Positions 53,123 through 61,002 of a stretch of 64,000 nucleotides of DNA are shown here, in pieces. The notes beneath the pieces are model-generated. The model was not told where the DNA came from, made no database searches, and worked only from the letters and a program-made list of their open reading frames with translations. A program made the translations under genes and the position numbers. Positions within the stretch are counted from its first letter, which is position 1. Every line of letters starts with the position of its first letter. Source of the stretch: Gp6-AA40 sp964505975 (GTDB lineage: Bacteria > Acidobacteriota > Vicinamibacteria > Vicinamibacterales > UBA2999); NCBI GenBank assembly GCA_964505975.1, contig CAZDLW010000002.1:1-64000 (forward strand), written 5' to 3'.

Positions 53123-54343
53123 ATGACCACCAGGAGCTCTCGACCGATGCCGGTTGCCGACAGGGTCAGCCGGTTCTCCTACGCCATTCGCAACATCGTG
53201 GTGGAGGCGAAGGCGGTCGAGGCTCGCGGTCTTCCCGTGCGCTATCTGAATGTTGGTGACCCGGTCGCGTTCGGGTTCAGCACGCCCGCGCACCTGGTGG
53301 ACGCGGCGGTCCGGGCGATGCGAGAGGGACGAAACGGGTACCTTCCGTCTGCAGGAATTCAGTCGGCGCGCGAGGCTGTTGCCGCCAATTCGGCGTCGCG
53401 GGGTGTGCCCATCTCGCCCGACCGTGTGCTCATCACGACAGGCACGTCCGAGGGCATCGAGCTCGCGTTGAGCGCGCTCGTGGACGAAGGAGACGAGGTT
53501 CTCGTTCCCTTACCGACATATCCGCTTTATACGGCCGTGCTCGCGAAGATCGGCGGAGAACCCCGCTATTACCGGACTGACCCGGGTCGGGACTGGCTCC
53601 CGGACGTGGACCACCTGCGGAGCCTCATTACGAGCCGCACGCGCGCACTGGTGGTGATCGATCCGAACAACCCAACAGGCACCACCTATCCGCCGTCGAT
53701 CCGGCGGGCCGTCATCGAGATTGCCGATCGTCACGACCTGACGATTCTGGCCGACGAAGTGTACGGCGATCTCGTCTTCGAACACCCGGTCCCGCCCCTG
53801 GCGACACTCGACCTGGATGCTCCCATCATCTCCTTTTCCAGCTTGTCCAAGGCGTACCTCGCCCCGGGATGGCGAGCGGGATGGATGGTGGTGGGTTCGA
53901 CGCCACGGCTGGATGACGCGTTGGCCGCAATCCGCAAGCTGGCCGATGGCCGGCTGTGCAGCCCGGGCCCGATGCAGTATGCGATTACAGCGGCTCTGAC
54001 GGGCGACCGCTCGCACCAGGCCGCCTTTCGGGCGGCGCTGGCCGAACGTGCGCGTGTCACCACGCAGATGCTCAATGCGATTCCGGGGATGCAGTGCACG
54101 CCACCGCGGGCCGCATTCTACGCGATGCCGCGGGTGAGCCTGCCGCCGGGTCAGACGGACGAGGACTACGTTCTTGCGCTACTGCGAGCGACGGGTATCT
54201 TGTGCGTGTACGGTTCCGGGTTCGGGATGTCCCCTGAGGACGGATTTTTCCGGGTCGTGTTCCTGGCGGAACCACGTCAGCTGGCCGAGATCTACCGAGA
54301 TATTGGAGCATTCACCGAGCACTATCTCGAGAGGAATCGGTGA
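53123..54343 (+). CDS. Class I/II PLP-dependent aminotransferase (aspartate/alanine aminotransferase-like)
   Basis: This enzyme transfers amino groups between amino acids and 2-oxo acids. It has YLNVGDPVAFGF, GRNGYLPSAGIQSAREAVA, ITTGTSEGIELAL, DPNNPTGTTYPP, the PLP lysine in SSLSKAYLAPGWRAGW, and the C-terminal arginine region DGFFRVVFL. The closest known types by motif are AlaA-like alanine-pyruvate aminotransferases. Translation may begin at ATG 53147 (MPVADRVSRFSYAIRN), which has AGGAG upstream and matches family N-termini. It appears monocistronic. Confidence 0.9.
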   Translation: MTTRSSRPMPVADRVSRFSYAIRNIVVEAKAVEARGLPVRYLNVGDPVAFGFSTPAHLVDAAVRAMREGRNGYLPSAGIQSAREAVAANSASRGVPISPDRVLITTGTSEGIELALSALVDEGDEVLVPLPTYPLYTAVLAKIGGEPRYYRTDPGRDWLPDVDHLRSLITSRTRALVVIDPNNPTGTTYPPSIRRAVIEIADRHDLTILADEVYGDLVFEHPVPPLATLDLDAPIISFSSLSKAYLAPGWRAGWMVVGSTPRLDDALAAIRKLADGRLCSPGPMQYAITAALTGDRSHQAAFRAALAERARVTTQMLNAIPGMQCTPPRAAFYAMPRVSLPPGQTDEDYVLALLRATGILCVYGSGFGMSPEDGFFRVVFLAEPRQLAEIYRDIGAFTEHYLERNR

Positions 54344-54526
54344 CTTGCTGAGAAAGATATGCACGCGCGACAATCGCTTCGCCCGATTCGCGGGTCCATT
54401 CTCATGGCCGGCAGGTAATATTTACACGCATGTCGATGCGATCCAGTGGAATGAATTCTGTAAGTTATTGATAGAACAGAACATACTTGATGGCAAGCGC
54501 ATTGAATTAGCCCAGGCGTGCGACGA
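54344..54526 (+). promoter_or_regulatory. AT-rich upstream region of the VWA gene
   Basis: From about 54400 to 54515 composition is strongly AT-rich against a GC-rich background. ACAATCGC (54371-54378) repeats the first eight bases of the inverted-repeat arm at 36641. The TAATATTTAC stretch near 54417 may serve as a -10. No gene is supported. Confidence 0.4.
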
Positions 54527-55612
54527 ATGATGGCTCGAATCCTGACGACCGTGGGAGTGGTCGCGGTATGTGGTGTGGGTCTTCTTGCCGCCCCCCGCGT
54601 ATGCCTCTCGTGCATAGGATCCGTCGAGTGGTCGACGGCGCATCCGGGCTCCGTGATTCGTGAGGCCGCGAGGAGGCTGCAGCCGTCGCCCGCATCCCAG
54701 ACCGACACGCCCACGCCGACGTTCAGGGCGCAGGTGGAAGCGGTGACCGTTGCGGCCTCCGTCCGTGATCGCCGAGGTCGGATTGTCCGCGGCCTCGGGA
54801 AGTCGGACTTCCAGGTCAGGGAGAGCGGAATCAGACGGCACATTCTCGATGTCTACAGCGGCGACGCTCCCATCAGTCTTGGCGTGCTGCTCGACATCAG
54901 CGGCAGCATGGGCATCGGCGGCAACATGGATCGGGCGCGAGATGCCGTCGCCACGGCCATGAGGAGTCTCCGTGCCGGCGGTGATGAGGCGGCACTCTTT
55001 ACGTTTGATTCCATCCTCGAGGAAGTCGTACCGTTCACGATGGACTTGGATCGTGTTCGGCGAGTGGGTCTCGAGGGGACGCCGTGGGGGAGAACATCGC
55101 TCTTCGACGCCACTGCCCTCACGGCGCGGCGCGTGGCGGAACGGACGAACCGCCATCGCGCGGTGCTCGTCATTACCGACGGTGTCGATACCGGGAGCAC
55201 GATGACCGCCGTGGACGCCGCCAGGGTTGCCAGTTCCATCGATGTCCCCGTGTACTTGCTGGCGGTAGTGCATCCCATCGATCATCGGGGTGGACGCGTC
55301 GCGATGCTCCAGACCGACGCGGAGACCGCAGACGTGGCGACGCTGGCGGATCTCGTCCGTCTGACCGGTGGCGATCTGCGCGTATCGAGTACCCCAGCGC
55401 ACACGGCGACGGCGCTGCGGGATTTGTTTACGGAGCTGCGGTATCAGTATTTGATCACGTTCGAGCCGGGTCTGCGCCTTGGGTGGCACCCGCTCGACAT
55501 TCGAGGGCCGAAGAATCTGGTCGTGCACGCGCGCAGCGGGTACATGGCTGGGCCGTCGCCGCAAGCCGTGAGCGAGCGGCGTCTGCCGAATGCAGTCCAG
55601 GGCGGCTCGTGA
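54527..55612 (+). CDS. Exported von Willebrand factor A domain protein (acidobacterial VWFA-related family)
   Basis: A signal peptide (ILTTVGVVAVCGVGLLAAP) precedes a short beta domain typical of this family (VTVAASVRDRRGRIVRGLGKSDFQV: the 'own rule' region before the VWA fold). The VWA domain has the metal-site motif LLDISGSMG, a Thr/Asp segment VITDGVDTGSTM, and TPWGRTSLFDA. Such proteins are greatly expanded in Acidobacteriota and probably mediate metal-dependent protein contacts in the envelope. ATG 54527 is chosen; a GTG nine bases upstream is in frame. It is followed 25 bp later by an OmpA-type gene. Confidence 0.88.
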   Translation: MMARILTTVGVVAVCGVGLLAAPRVCLSCIGSVEWSTAHPGSVIREAARRLQPSPASQTDTPTPTFRAQVEAVTVAASVRDRRGRIVRGLGKSDFQVRESGIRRHILDVYSGDAPISLGVLLDISGSMGIGGNMDRARDAVATAMRSLRAGGDEAALFTFDSILEEVVPFTMDLDRVRRVGLEGTPWGRTSLFDATALTARRVAERTNRHRAVLVITDGVDTGSTMTAVDAARVASSIDVPVYLLAVVHPIDHRGGRVAMLQTDAETADVATLADLVRLTGGDLRVSSTPAHTATALRDLFTELRYQYLITFEPGLRLGWHPLDIRGPKNLVVHARSGYMAGPSPQAVSERRLPNAVQGGS

Positions 55613-55637
55613 GCCGCCAGTGAGGAGAGAGGTCATC

Positions 55638-56324
55638 ATGCAAAAGAGCTTGTTCGTCGTGTCGATGCTCGCGCTCACGGTCGCAGTTGCGCCGGCGTGC
55701 GCCAGCAAGGGTTTCGTTCGGACCGAGGTCGGCAACGTGAACGACAAGGTGGATACGTTGGCCGGTACGCTCGAGGACACACAGGAGCGGACGCGCCGCA
55801 ACGAAGAGCGCATTGGTCAGGTCGACCAGAAGGCTGAAGCGGCCGGTCAATCCGCCCAGGAGGCGCGCTCAGCTGCCGACAAGGCCCAGGCAGGAGTGAG
55901 CCAGGCACAGGCCGGTGTGAAAGAGGTGGGGGGCCGCGTGGATGAAGTCGTCGCCGCTTCGCGACGCCTGATCTACGAGGTGACCCTCAATGAAGACCAG
56001 GGCAACTTCGGATTCGGCCAGGCCACGCTCCCGGATGATGCCAAAGCGGCGCTCGACCGGCTGGTGGAACGGTTGAAGGCAAATCCGCAGAACATCTGGA
56101 TCGAGATCGAGGGACATACCGACAACGTCGGCCCCCGTGAGCTCAATCAGCGCCTGGGTCTCGAGCGCGCCGAGGCCGTCAAGCGATACCTGTACGAGCA
56201 GCACCAGCTGCCGCTGCACAAGATGAATGTGATCAGCTACGGCCCCGAGAGGCCGGTGGCGCCGAACAACACCCGTGACGGCCGCTCGCAGAACCGCCGT
56301 GTGGTCGTGAAAGTCCTGGCGTAG
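55638..56324 (+). CDS. OmpA-family peptidoglycan-binding outer-membrane protein
   Basis: A signal peptide with a lipoprotein-like cysteine (VAVAPACASKG) is followed by an alanine-rich coiled-coil stalk with Lpp-like heptads (about 30-110: QEARSAADKAQAGVSQAQAG). A C-terminal OmpA domain comes next: IWIEIEGHTDNVGPRELN, RLGLERAEAVKRYL, SQNRRVVVKV. It tethers the outer membrane to peptidoglycan. GAGGAGAG lies upstream of ATG 55638. It is probably co-transcribed with the VWA gene. Two hairpins follow its stop. Confidence 0.9.
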   Translation: MQKSLFVVSMLALTVAVAPACASKGFVRTEVGNVNDKVDTLAGTLEDTQERTRRNEERIGQVDQKAEAAGQSAQEARSAADKAQAGVSQAQAGVKEVGGRVDEVVAASRRLIYEVTLNEDQGNFGFGQATLPDDAKAALDRLVERLKANPQNIWIEIEGHTDNVGPRELNQRLGLERAEAVKRYLYEQHQLPLHKMNVISYGPERPVAPNNTRDGRSQNRRVVVKVLA

Positions 56325-56384
56325 GAACCTGCGGCCGAGGTTCTTCCTCAGCCGGCAGGGGAGCGCCCGATTCTCTTGCCGGCT
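56323..56384. terminator. Two hairpins between convergent genes
   Basis: GAACCT (56325-56330) pairs with AGGTTC (56338-56343) immediately after the OmpA stop. AGCCGGCA (56350-56357) pairs perfectly with TGCCGGCT (56377-56384). Neither is followed by a clear T-run. Position between converging genes supports a terminator role. Confidence 0.45.
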
Positions 56385-56419
56385 CCGTCCGCGTTTAGAC
56401 CACTGTTCCCTCATCCGGT

Positions 56420-57049
56420 TCAGCGGATGAGGGCGAATGCGAGGGGGGCTCGCGCGAGGGGCGTTGTGCCCTCTCTGAGCGCGGCGACGTACGTCCCGTC
56501 GCTGAGGATCCGCCCGTCGAACTCCGCCACGACCGTACCTCCGACGAGGGGTGTGGCAGGTCGTGTGGGCACGGGCCCAGGAAAGGGCCCCTCGACGCGC
56601 GGTCCGTGGCGTGGAATGCGTGTCACGAGTTCTGGCTCGATTCGTGTGCCATCGGCCCGCATCAAGTCGAGTGTGTAATCCGGAACCCCCACGAAGGTGT
56701 GCAGCGGGTGGAACGTCAGTTCGACGTGGAGATCGACGCGCGCTTCTCGTCCAAGGAGCATCTCGAGGGCCTGCTTCTGGGTCAATCCCCCGCTGCCAGC
56801 TCGCGCCCGCTCTTCCGCCGCCATGGCGACGCGCCGAAATGGCGTCACGATGTCGATATGGTCCACTGGCGCCTGAGCCACGATCACACGGTACTGTGCG
56901 TGGAAACGTGCGCGTTGGCTGTCGAGACGCGACTGTCCGATGATGATGGCGTCCTGGATGGCCTGAAGATCCAACGTGGGTTGCAGGCAGACCGGGGTCG
57001 CGTGCCAGAGGGACACGAGAGCGCCCACGATGAGGAAACGGACGGCCAC
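56420..57049 (-). CDS. Hypothetical exported protein (209 aa)
   Basis: The family was not recognised. A short hydrophobic N-terminus (FLIVGALVSLWHATPV) suggests export. The middle contains LDLQAIQDAIIIGQSRLDSQ and VDHIDIVTPFRRVAMAAEER, and the C-terminal half looks beta-rich (LHVELTFHPLHTFVGVPDYT, GTVVAEFDGRILSDGTYVAAL). Coding character and a full-length frame support a real gene starting at GTG 57049. It converges with the OmpA gene. No function can be inferred. Confidence 0.65.
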   Translation of the reverse strand: MAVRFLIVGALVSLWHATPVCLQPTLDLQAIQDAIIIGQSRLDSQRARFHAQYRVIVAQAPVDHIDIVTPFRRVAMAAEERARAGSGGLTQKQALEMLLGREARVDLHVELTFHPLHTFVGVPDYTLDLMRADGTRIEPELVTRIPRHGPRVEGPFPGPVPTRPATPLVGGTVVAEFDGRILSDGTYVAALREGTTPLARAPLAFALIR

Positions 57050-57597
57050 ACTCGAATAGTACCGCTGAAGATGGATTCGCTCAAACCCGCGGGCACCGAT
57101 CGACCCACAGGAATGGCGGCTCGATGTCGCGGGTCACCAGACGCCGACGCCTGGGTCCGCTGTCGTGAAGTGTGTGCGTCGCGGCGGGGACGCGACGCAC
57201 ACGTCCGGGCTTCGCTGACGGACTGCCAGCTGACCGCGGATCTCAGAGACGGACTGCCCTGCGCGGCTGGCGCCGCGCAGCGTGTCGATATTCCCTTCGT
57301 GCCCCAGTTCTCGGGGACGTCTCGCTCACTGGAAACAGGCGTGGCACTTCGCCAATGAAGCGATTCGCAAAGCAGATTTCAGACCATTTCAAGTGATGCA
57401 GAATGTGCGCGAATTGTTCCTCTATATGACAATTCGATTACCAGAATCGAAAATGGATTTCGTGACGAGAACATCTGCACGGACGTGCCTAGAAAAGAGC
57501 CGGGCTGGCCTATCTGCACAGAAGCGTCTGCGCCCGCCGATCGGAACCGGGATGGTCAGTCACCGGTCGCACATGAGCTCCGGAGTAATATCCGCCA
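57050..57597. other. 548-bp gap with strong hairpins, possible structured RNA or regulatory region
   Basis: Two strong perfect stems occur: a 12-bp stem (57172-57183 with 57191-57202, loop GCGGGGA) and a 9-bp stem (57259-57267 with 57272-57280, loop TGGC). Between them GACGGACTGCC occurs twice (57217-57227 and 57248-57258). From about 57360 the sequence turns AT-rich and holds the inverted repeat CGAATTGT (57410-57417) and ACAATTCG (57429-57436). No protein gene is supported. Confidence 0.5.
57586..57591 (+). promoter_or_regulatory. -10 element of the SDR gene, probable leaderless transcript
   Basis: TAATAT ends six bases before ATG 57598, preceded by GAG. The gap matches the leaderless pattern at glnA, nuoG and the S9 peptidase. 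No Shine-Dalgarno lies between the box and the start. Confidence 0.45.
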
Positions 57598-58338
57598 ATG
57601 GATGTTCGGGGAAAAGTCGCGCTCCTGACCGGTGGGCGGCGAATCGGGGCCGTGGTTGCGACCGAGCTCGGTCGGCATGGCGCTCACACGGCGCTGCTGT
57701 ATTTTCGCGAACGGGCCAAGGCCGAGGAGACTGCCGACGCCGTGCGTGGTTTCGGCCCGCGTGCCCTTACGATGCAGGCGGACCTGCGCCAGCCGGATGA
57801 ATGCAGACGCGTGGTCGAGCAGACGGTGGATACCTTCGGACGGCTCGACATCCTCATCCACATGGCGTCGATCTATGCGGCGAAGCCGTTCGACGAGCTG
57901 ACGCTCTCCGACTGGGAGGATCAAATGGCGGTGGACCTCCGCGCGGCCTGGTTGTGCGCCCGTGCGGCGGTGCCGCACATGCGCCGCTCGCGTGGCGGGC
58001 GCATCATCACCTTCTCGGACTGGGTGGCTGGAAGCGGTCGCCCGAGATATCCGGGATACCTCGCCTACTACGTTGCAAAAGCCGGCGTAATTGCCTTGAG
58101 CGAGGGACTGGCGCTGGAGTTGGCGGCTGATGGCATTCTCGTCAATGCCATTGCCCCTGGGCCAATCGTAGCTCCGGAGGGTACGACCGCCGAGGAGATC
58201 GCAAAGATCGAGCGCGCCACGCCGCTCGGGCGGTGGGGTGGCGAACGCGAGATTGCCAAGGTCGTGCTGGCTCTCATCGACAGCGACTTCATTACCGGAG
58301 AGACGATCCGAGTGGACGGCGGGAGACACGTCAAGTAG
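57598..58338 (+). CDS. Short-chain dehydrogenase/reductase
   Basis: This is a Rossmann-fold NAD(P)(H) oxidoreductase of 246 residues. The cofactor motif reads TGGRRIG (11-17), a variant of TGxxxGxG with two arginines, as in pteridine-reductase-like members that use NADPH. The catalytic tyrosine and lysine are in YYVAK, and NAIAPGPIVAPEGT and GETIRVDGG are the conserved C-terminal blocks. The substrate is unknown: candidates include ketoacyl or pteridine compounds. It lies alone and converges with the S9 peptidase gene. Confidence 0.88.
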   Translation: MDVRGKVALLTGGRRIGAVVATELGRHGAHTALLYFRERAKAEETADAVRGFGPRALTMQADLRQPDECRRVVEQTVDTFGRLDILIHMASIYAAKPFDELTLSDWEDQMAVDLRAAWLCARAAVPHMRRSRGGRIITFSDWVAGSGRPRYPGYLAYYVAKAGVIALSEGLALELAADGILVNAIAPGPIVAPEGTTAEEIAKIERATPLGRWGGEREIAKVVLALIDSDFITGETIRVDGGRHVK

Positions 58339-58399
58339 CGACGTTCCCGGCTGCTGGTCGGCACCCATGTCGTACCGCGGATCGGTCGAGGCGACCGCG

Positions 58400-60634
58400 C
58401 TACCGGGTGCCGGTGGATAGAGTGTCTCCGCTCAGTACACGCATGACGAAATCGAACATCAGTTGCCGCACGTGCAGGTTGAGCGCCGGGTCGGTGATGG
58501 AATGACGTGACCGCGGGTATAGCATCATCTCGAATGGCTTGCCGGCTTTCTGCAGCGCATGGGCGAATTGCAGGGAGTTCTGCATGTGCACGTTGTCGTC
58601 GAGCGTGCCATGGATGAGAAGTATCCGGCCGTGCAGTCGATCGGCCGCGAGGTACGGAGACGTGCGGTGATATCCATCGGCATTGTTCTGCGGCATCTTC
58701 ATGTACCGCTCGGTGTAGATCGTGTCGTAATCGCGCCAGTCGGTGACTGGCGCCCCCACGATGCCCGCGGCCCAGCTCGTGCTGTGTGTGAGCGCGTAGG
58801 CGGTCATGAAGCCGCCATAACTCCAGCCGCTCAGAACGATGCGCGATGCGTCGACATACGACTGCTGCCGCAGCCAGGTCACACCGTCCTCGAGGTCCTG
58901 CAGTTCCAGTTCGCCGAGCCGGCCGTATACCGGCCATTGCGATTCGACACCCCGGCCGCTGGCGCTGCGGTTGTCGAGAATCCACACGAGGATTCCCTGC
59001 TGGGCCAGCAACTGGTGAAACATGTACTGCACGCCGCCCCACTGGTTCCGCACCTGAGCCGCTCCCGGTCCTGCGTACGTGGACTGATAGACGGGATAGC
59101 GCCGTGAGGGATCGAAATCAGGCGGCGTGATCAGCATGCCGTCCATCACGAAGCCGTCGCGGGTCGGAACCTGCACGAACTCAGGTACGGACAGGCGGTA
59201 TTCGGCGAGGGCGGGAACCGCGTTCCGATCGATCGTGCGGAGCTCGGTTCCGTCCGCACGGTGCAGCCGTACCTGCGTCGGAGTGTGGAGGTCACTCCAG
59301 ATGCCAACGTATTGTGTGAAGGTCGGATTGAAGACGGCGCGGTGTGTGCCGTCCCGTTGTGAGAGTCGGGTGAGGCCGCTGCCGTCCAGGCGGATACGAT
59401 AGATGTCGGTGCCGATCGGCGCGCGCTCGGTCGCCGCGACGTAGATCCAGCCAGTGGCTTCGTCGACGCCGTACAGCGTCCGTACGTCCCAGCTCCCGCG
59501 GGTCACGTGATGGAGCAGGTGTCCATCCGGCTGGTACCGGTAGAGATGTTTGAACCCGCTGCGCTCGCTGAACCAGAGAAACGACCCGTCTTCCAGCCAG
59601 ATCGGATTGCCGTTCTCGTTCACCCACGCCGGACTGGTCTCGCGCAGTACGGGGCGCGTACGCCCCGTGGATGCGTCGGCCAGGTGCAGGTCCAGCCAGG
59701 TCTGTTCGCGATCCTGGACCTGGTGCACAACCTGGCGTGAATCGCGTGTCCAGTCGACGTTCACAATGAGATAGTCGAGCGCGGAGTATGTGCTGAGATC
59801 GACCCATGACGGGCTGCCGCCCGCGACCCGGGAGATGCCGAGCTTCACACCCGGATTCGGATCGCCCGCTTTCGGGTAACGCATCACTTCCACGTCCGGG
59901 CGATACGGGATGTGGTCCACGATCGTGTACGTCGGCACTCGACGTTGATCGAGCTGGAGAAACGCAAGTCGCGTCGAATCCGGGCTCCACCAGAAGGCCC
60001 GGAATCGACCCCGTCCGTAGATCTCTTCCTGGTAGAGCCAGTCCAGCTTGCCATTCAGGATTTCGTCATCGCCGTCGGTGGTCAGCGCGCGTTCGATCCG
60101 CGTGTCGATATCCACGACGTAGAGGTTGTTGGCACGGACGAACGCGACGATACGCCCATCAGGGCTGAACATCGCCTCTTCTTCGCTTCCAACCGTACTG
60201 GTGAGGCGTGCGGCTCGCGAGGTGGTGAAGTCGTAGTAGTAAAGATCGTCGGCGATCGTCAGAAGGGCACCCGTTCTCGGGGGACTGACGGTGATCCGGT
60301 TGGACCAGGCGAGCTGACCGGCCTCCTCCCGGGTAACGCCCGGGAGCGCCGCGAGGGCGGTCTCGAAACGGGCCTGATCGAACAACGGCGCCGTCTGGCC
60401 CGATGACGCGTCGACCCGCAGCCACTGCACGCCGCGCCCGTCTCGGCGGACCACCGTGTACGTATCCGCATCGAGCCAGGTGATGCCTGTCTCCGGTGTG
60501 CCGCTGAAGTCGACACGGCGCTGAGGGTCGTAGAGTGTTTCGAGGGTCAGCGGGCGTTGCCCCTGGGCGGCGGCTCCGATTCCGAGCAGGATCAGGCCGA
60601 GACAGAGTCCGGTCGATCGCAGGCGCTTCTGCAT
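58400..60634 (-). CDS. Exported S9 family prolyl peptidase (dipeptidyl peptidase IV-like)
   Basis: A signal peptide (LCLGLILLGIGAAAQGQ) is followed by a DPP-IV type beta-propeller (about 60-490) and an alpha/beta-hydrolase catalytic domain. The nucleophile is in SGWSYGGFMTAYALTHS, the Asp is in IHGTLDDNVH, and the His in YPRSRHSI. A Glu pair motif for the substrate amino terminus (YQEEIYGRGRFRAFWWSPD) is present, supporting dipeptidyl peptidase activity. ATG 60634 starts the signal peptide; the longer frame to 60799 crosses the promoter. TAATCT lies seven bases upstream. Confidence 0.92.
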   Translation of the reverse strand: MQKRLRSTGLCLGLILLGIGAAAQGQRPLTLETLYDPQRRVDFSGTPETGITWLDADTYTVVRRDGRGVQWLRVDASSGQTAPLFDQARFETALAALPGVTREEAGQLAWSNRITVSPPRTGALLTIADDLYYYDFTTSRAARLTSTVGSEEEAMFSPDGRIVAFVRANNLYVVDIDTRIERALTTDGDDEILNGKLDWLYQEEIYGRGRFRAFWWSPDSTRLAFLQLDQRRVPTYTIVDHIPYRPDVEVMRYPKAGDPNPGVKLGISRVAGGSPSWVDLSTYSALDYLIVNVDWTRDSRQVVHQVQDREQTWLDLHLADASTGRTRPVLRETSPAWVNENGNPIWLEDGSFLWFSERSGFKHLYRYQPDGHLLHHVTRGSWDVRTLYGVDEATGWIYVAATERAPIGTDIYRIRLDGSGLTRLSQRDGTHRAVFNPTFTQYVGIWSDLHTPTQVRLHRADGTELRTIDRNAVPALAEYRLSVPEFVQVPTRDGFVMDGMLITPPDFDPSRRYPVYQSTYAGPGAAQVRNQWGGVQYMFHQLLAQQGILVWILDNRSASGRGVESQWPVYGRLGELELQDLEDGVTWLRQQSYVDASRIVLSGWSYGGFMTAYALTHSTSWAAGIVGAPVTDWRDYDTIYTERYMKMPQNNADGYHRTSPYLAADRLHGRILLIHGTLDDNVHMQNSLQFAHALQKAGKPFEMMLYPRSRHSITDPALNLHVRQLMFDFVMRVLSGDTLSTGTR

Positions 60635-60641
60635 GCGGGCA

Positions 60642-60647
60642 AGATTA
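60642..60647 (-). promoter_or_regulatory. -10 element of the S9 peptidase gene, probable leaderless transcript
   Basis: On the minus strand TAATCT is followed by seven bases (TGCCCGC) and then ATG 60634. Transcription would begin at the start codon. Confidence 0.5.
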
Positions 60648-60960
60648 CCATTCAGCAGCGGCCGGCCCATACAGCGGTCGACACGGACCCACAGGGTCAC
60701 GGTCGCGCATCGACCGGGGACGGCGAGGTGACGGACATCGGCGGGCTGAATGGCTGAGTTGACGTTCTGGGGCGCCGCTCGCACGGTGACGGGGTCCAAG
60801 GTTCACGGTGAAACTGGCCCGATGGAGGCATCGAAGGCACTCATCGAGGCCCCCTGGGTTGGGTCCCACGCATGCCGGTGCATGGAGAGACCATTGCGCT
60901 CGGTGGGTCCGCGCCGTCGCCGTCCTGACACGGGGGGTTCGCGCTGTCGGGGCGCCAATC

Positions 60961-61000
60961 TTGACTTTCCGGTTAGTTGGATTAACTATACGGTTAGTTA
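60961..61000 (+). promoter_or_regulatory. Promoter and operator of the tetR-efflux operon
   Basis: TTGACT (60961-60966) is a good -35. A -10-like AACTAT starts at 60984, 17 bases later. CGGTTAGTT occurs twice, at 60970-60978 and 60991-60999, exactly 21 bp apart. TAACTA (60983-60988) and TAGTTA (60995-61000) form an inverted repeat across the -10 region. Binding of the TetR dimer here would block its own promoter. Confidence 0.7.
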
Positions 61001-61002
61001 TC

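Larger units (their letters stand above)
60635..61002. other. Divergent region between the S9 peptidase and the tetR operon
   Basis: This 368-bp stretch holds the peptidase promoter at one end and the tetR promoter/operator at the other. Frames on the plus strand running into tetR show no family features in this part. The final 45 bases are notably AT-rich. Confidence 0.5.

Noticed and set aside
57203..57210. GTCCGGGC, reminiscent of the conserved P4 segment of RNase P RNA
   Set aside because: The flanking GAGGAAA and the distal ACAGAA/GGCUUA elements of RNase P RNA are missing, and the adjacent stems do not fit its fold.
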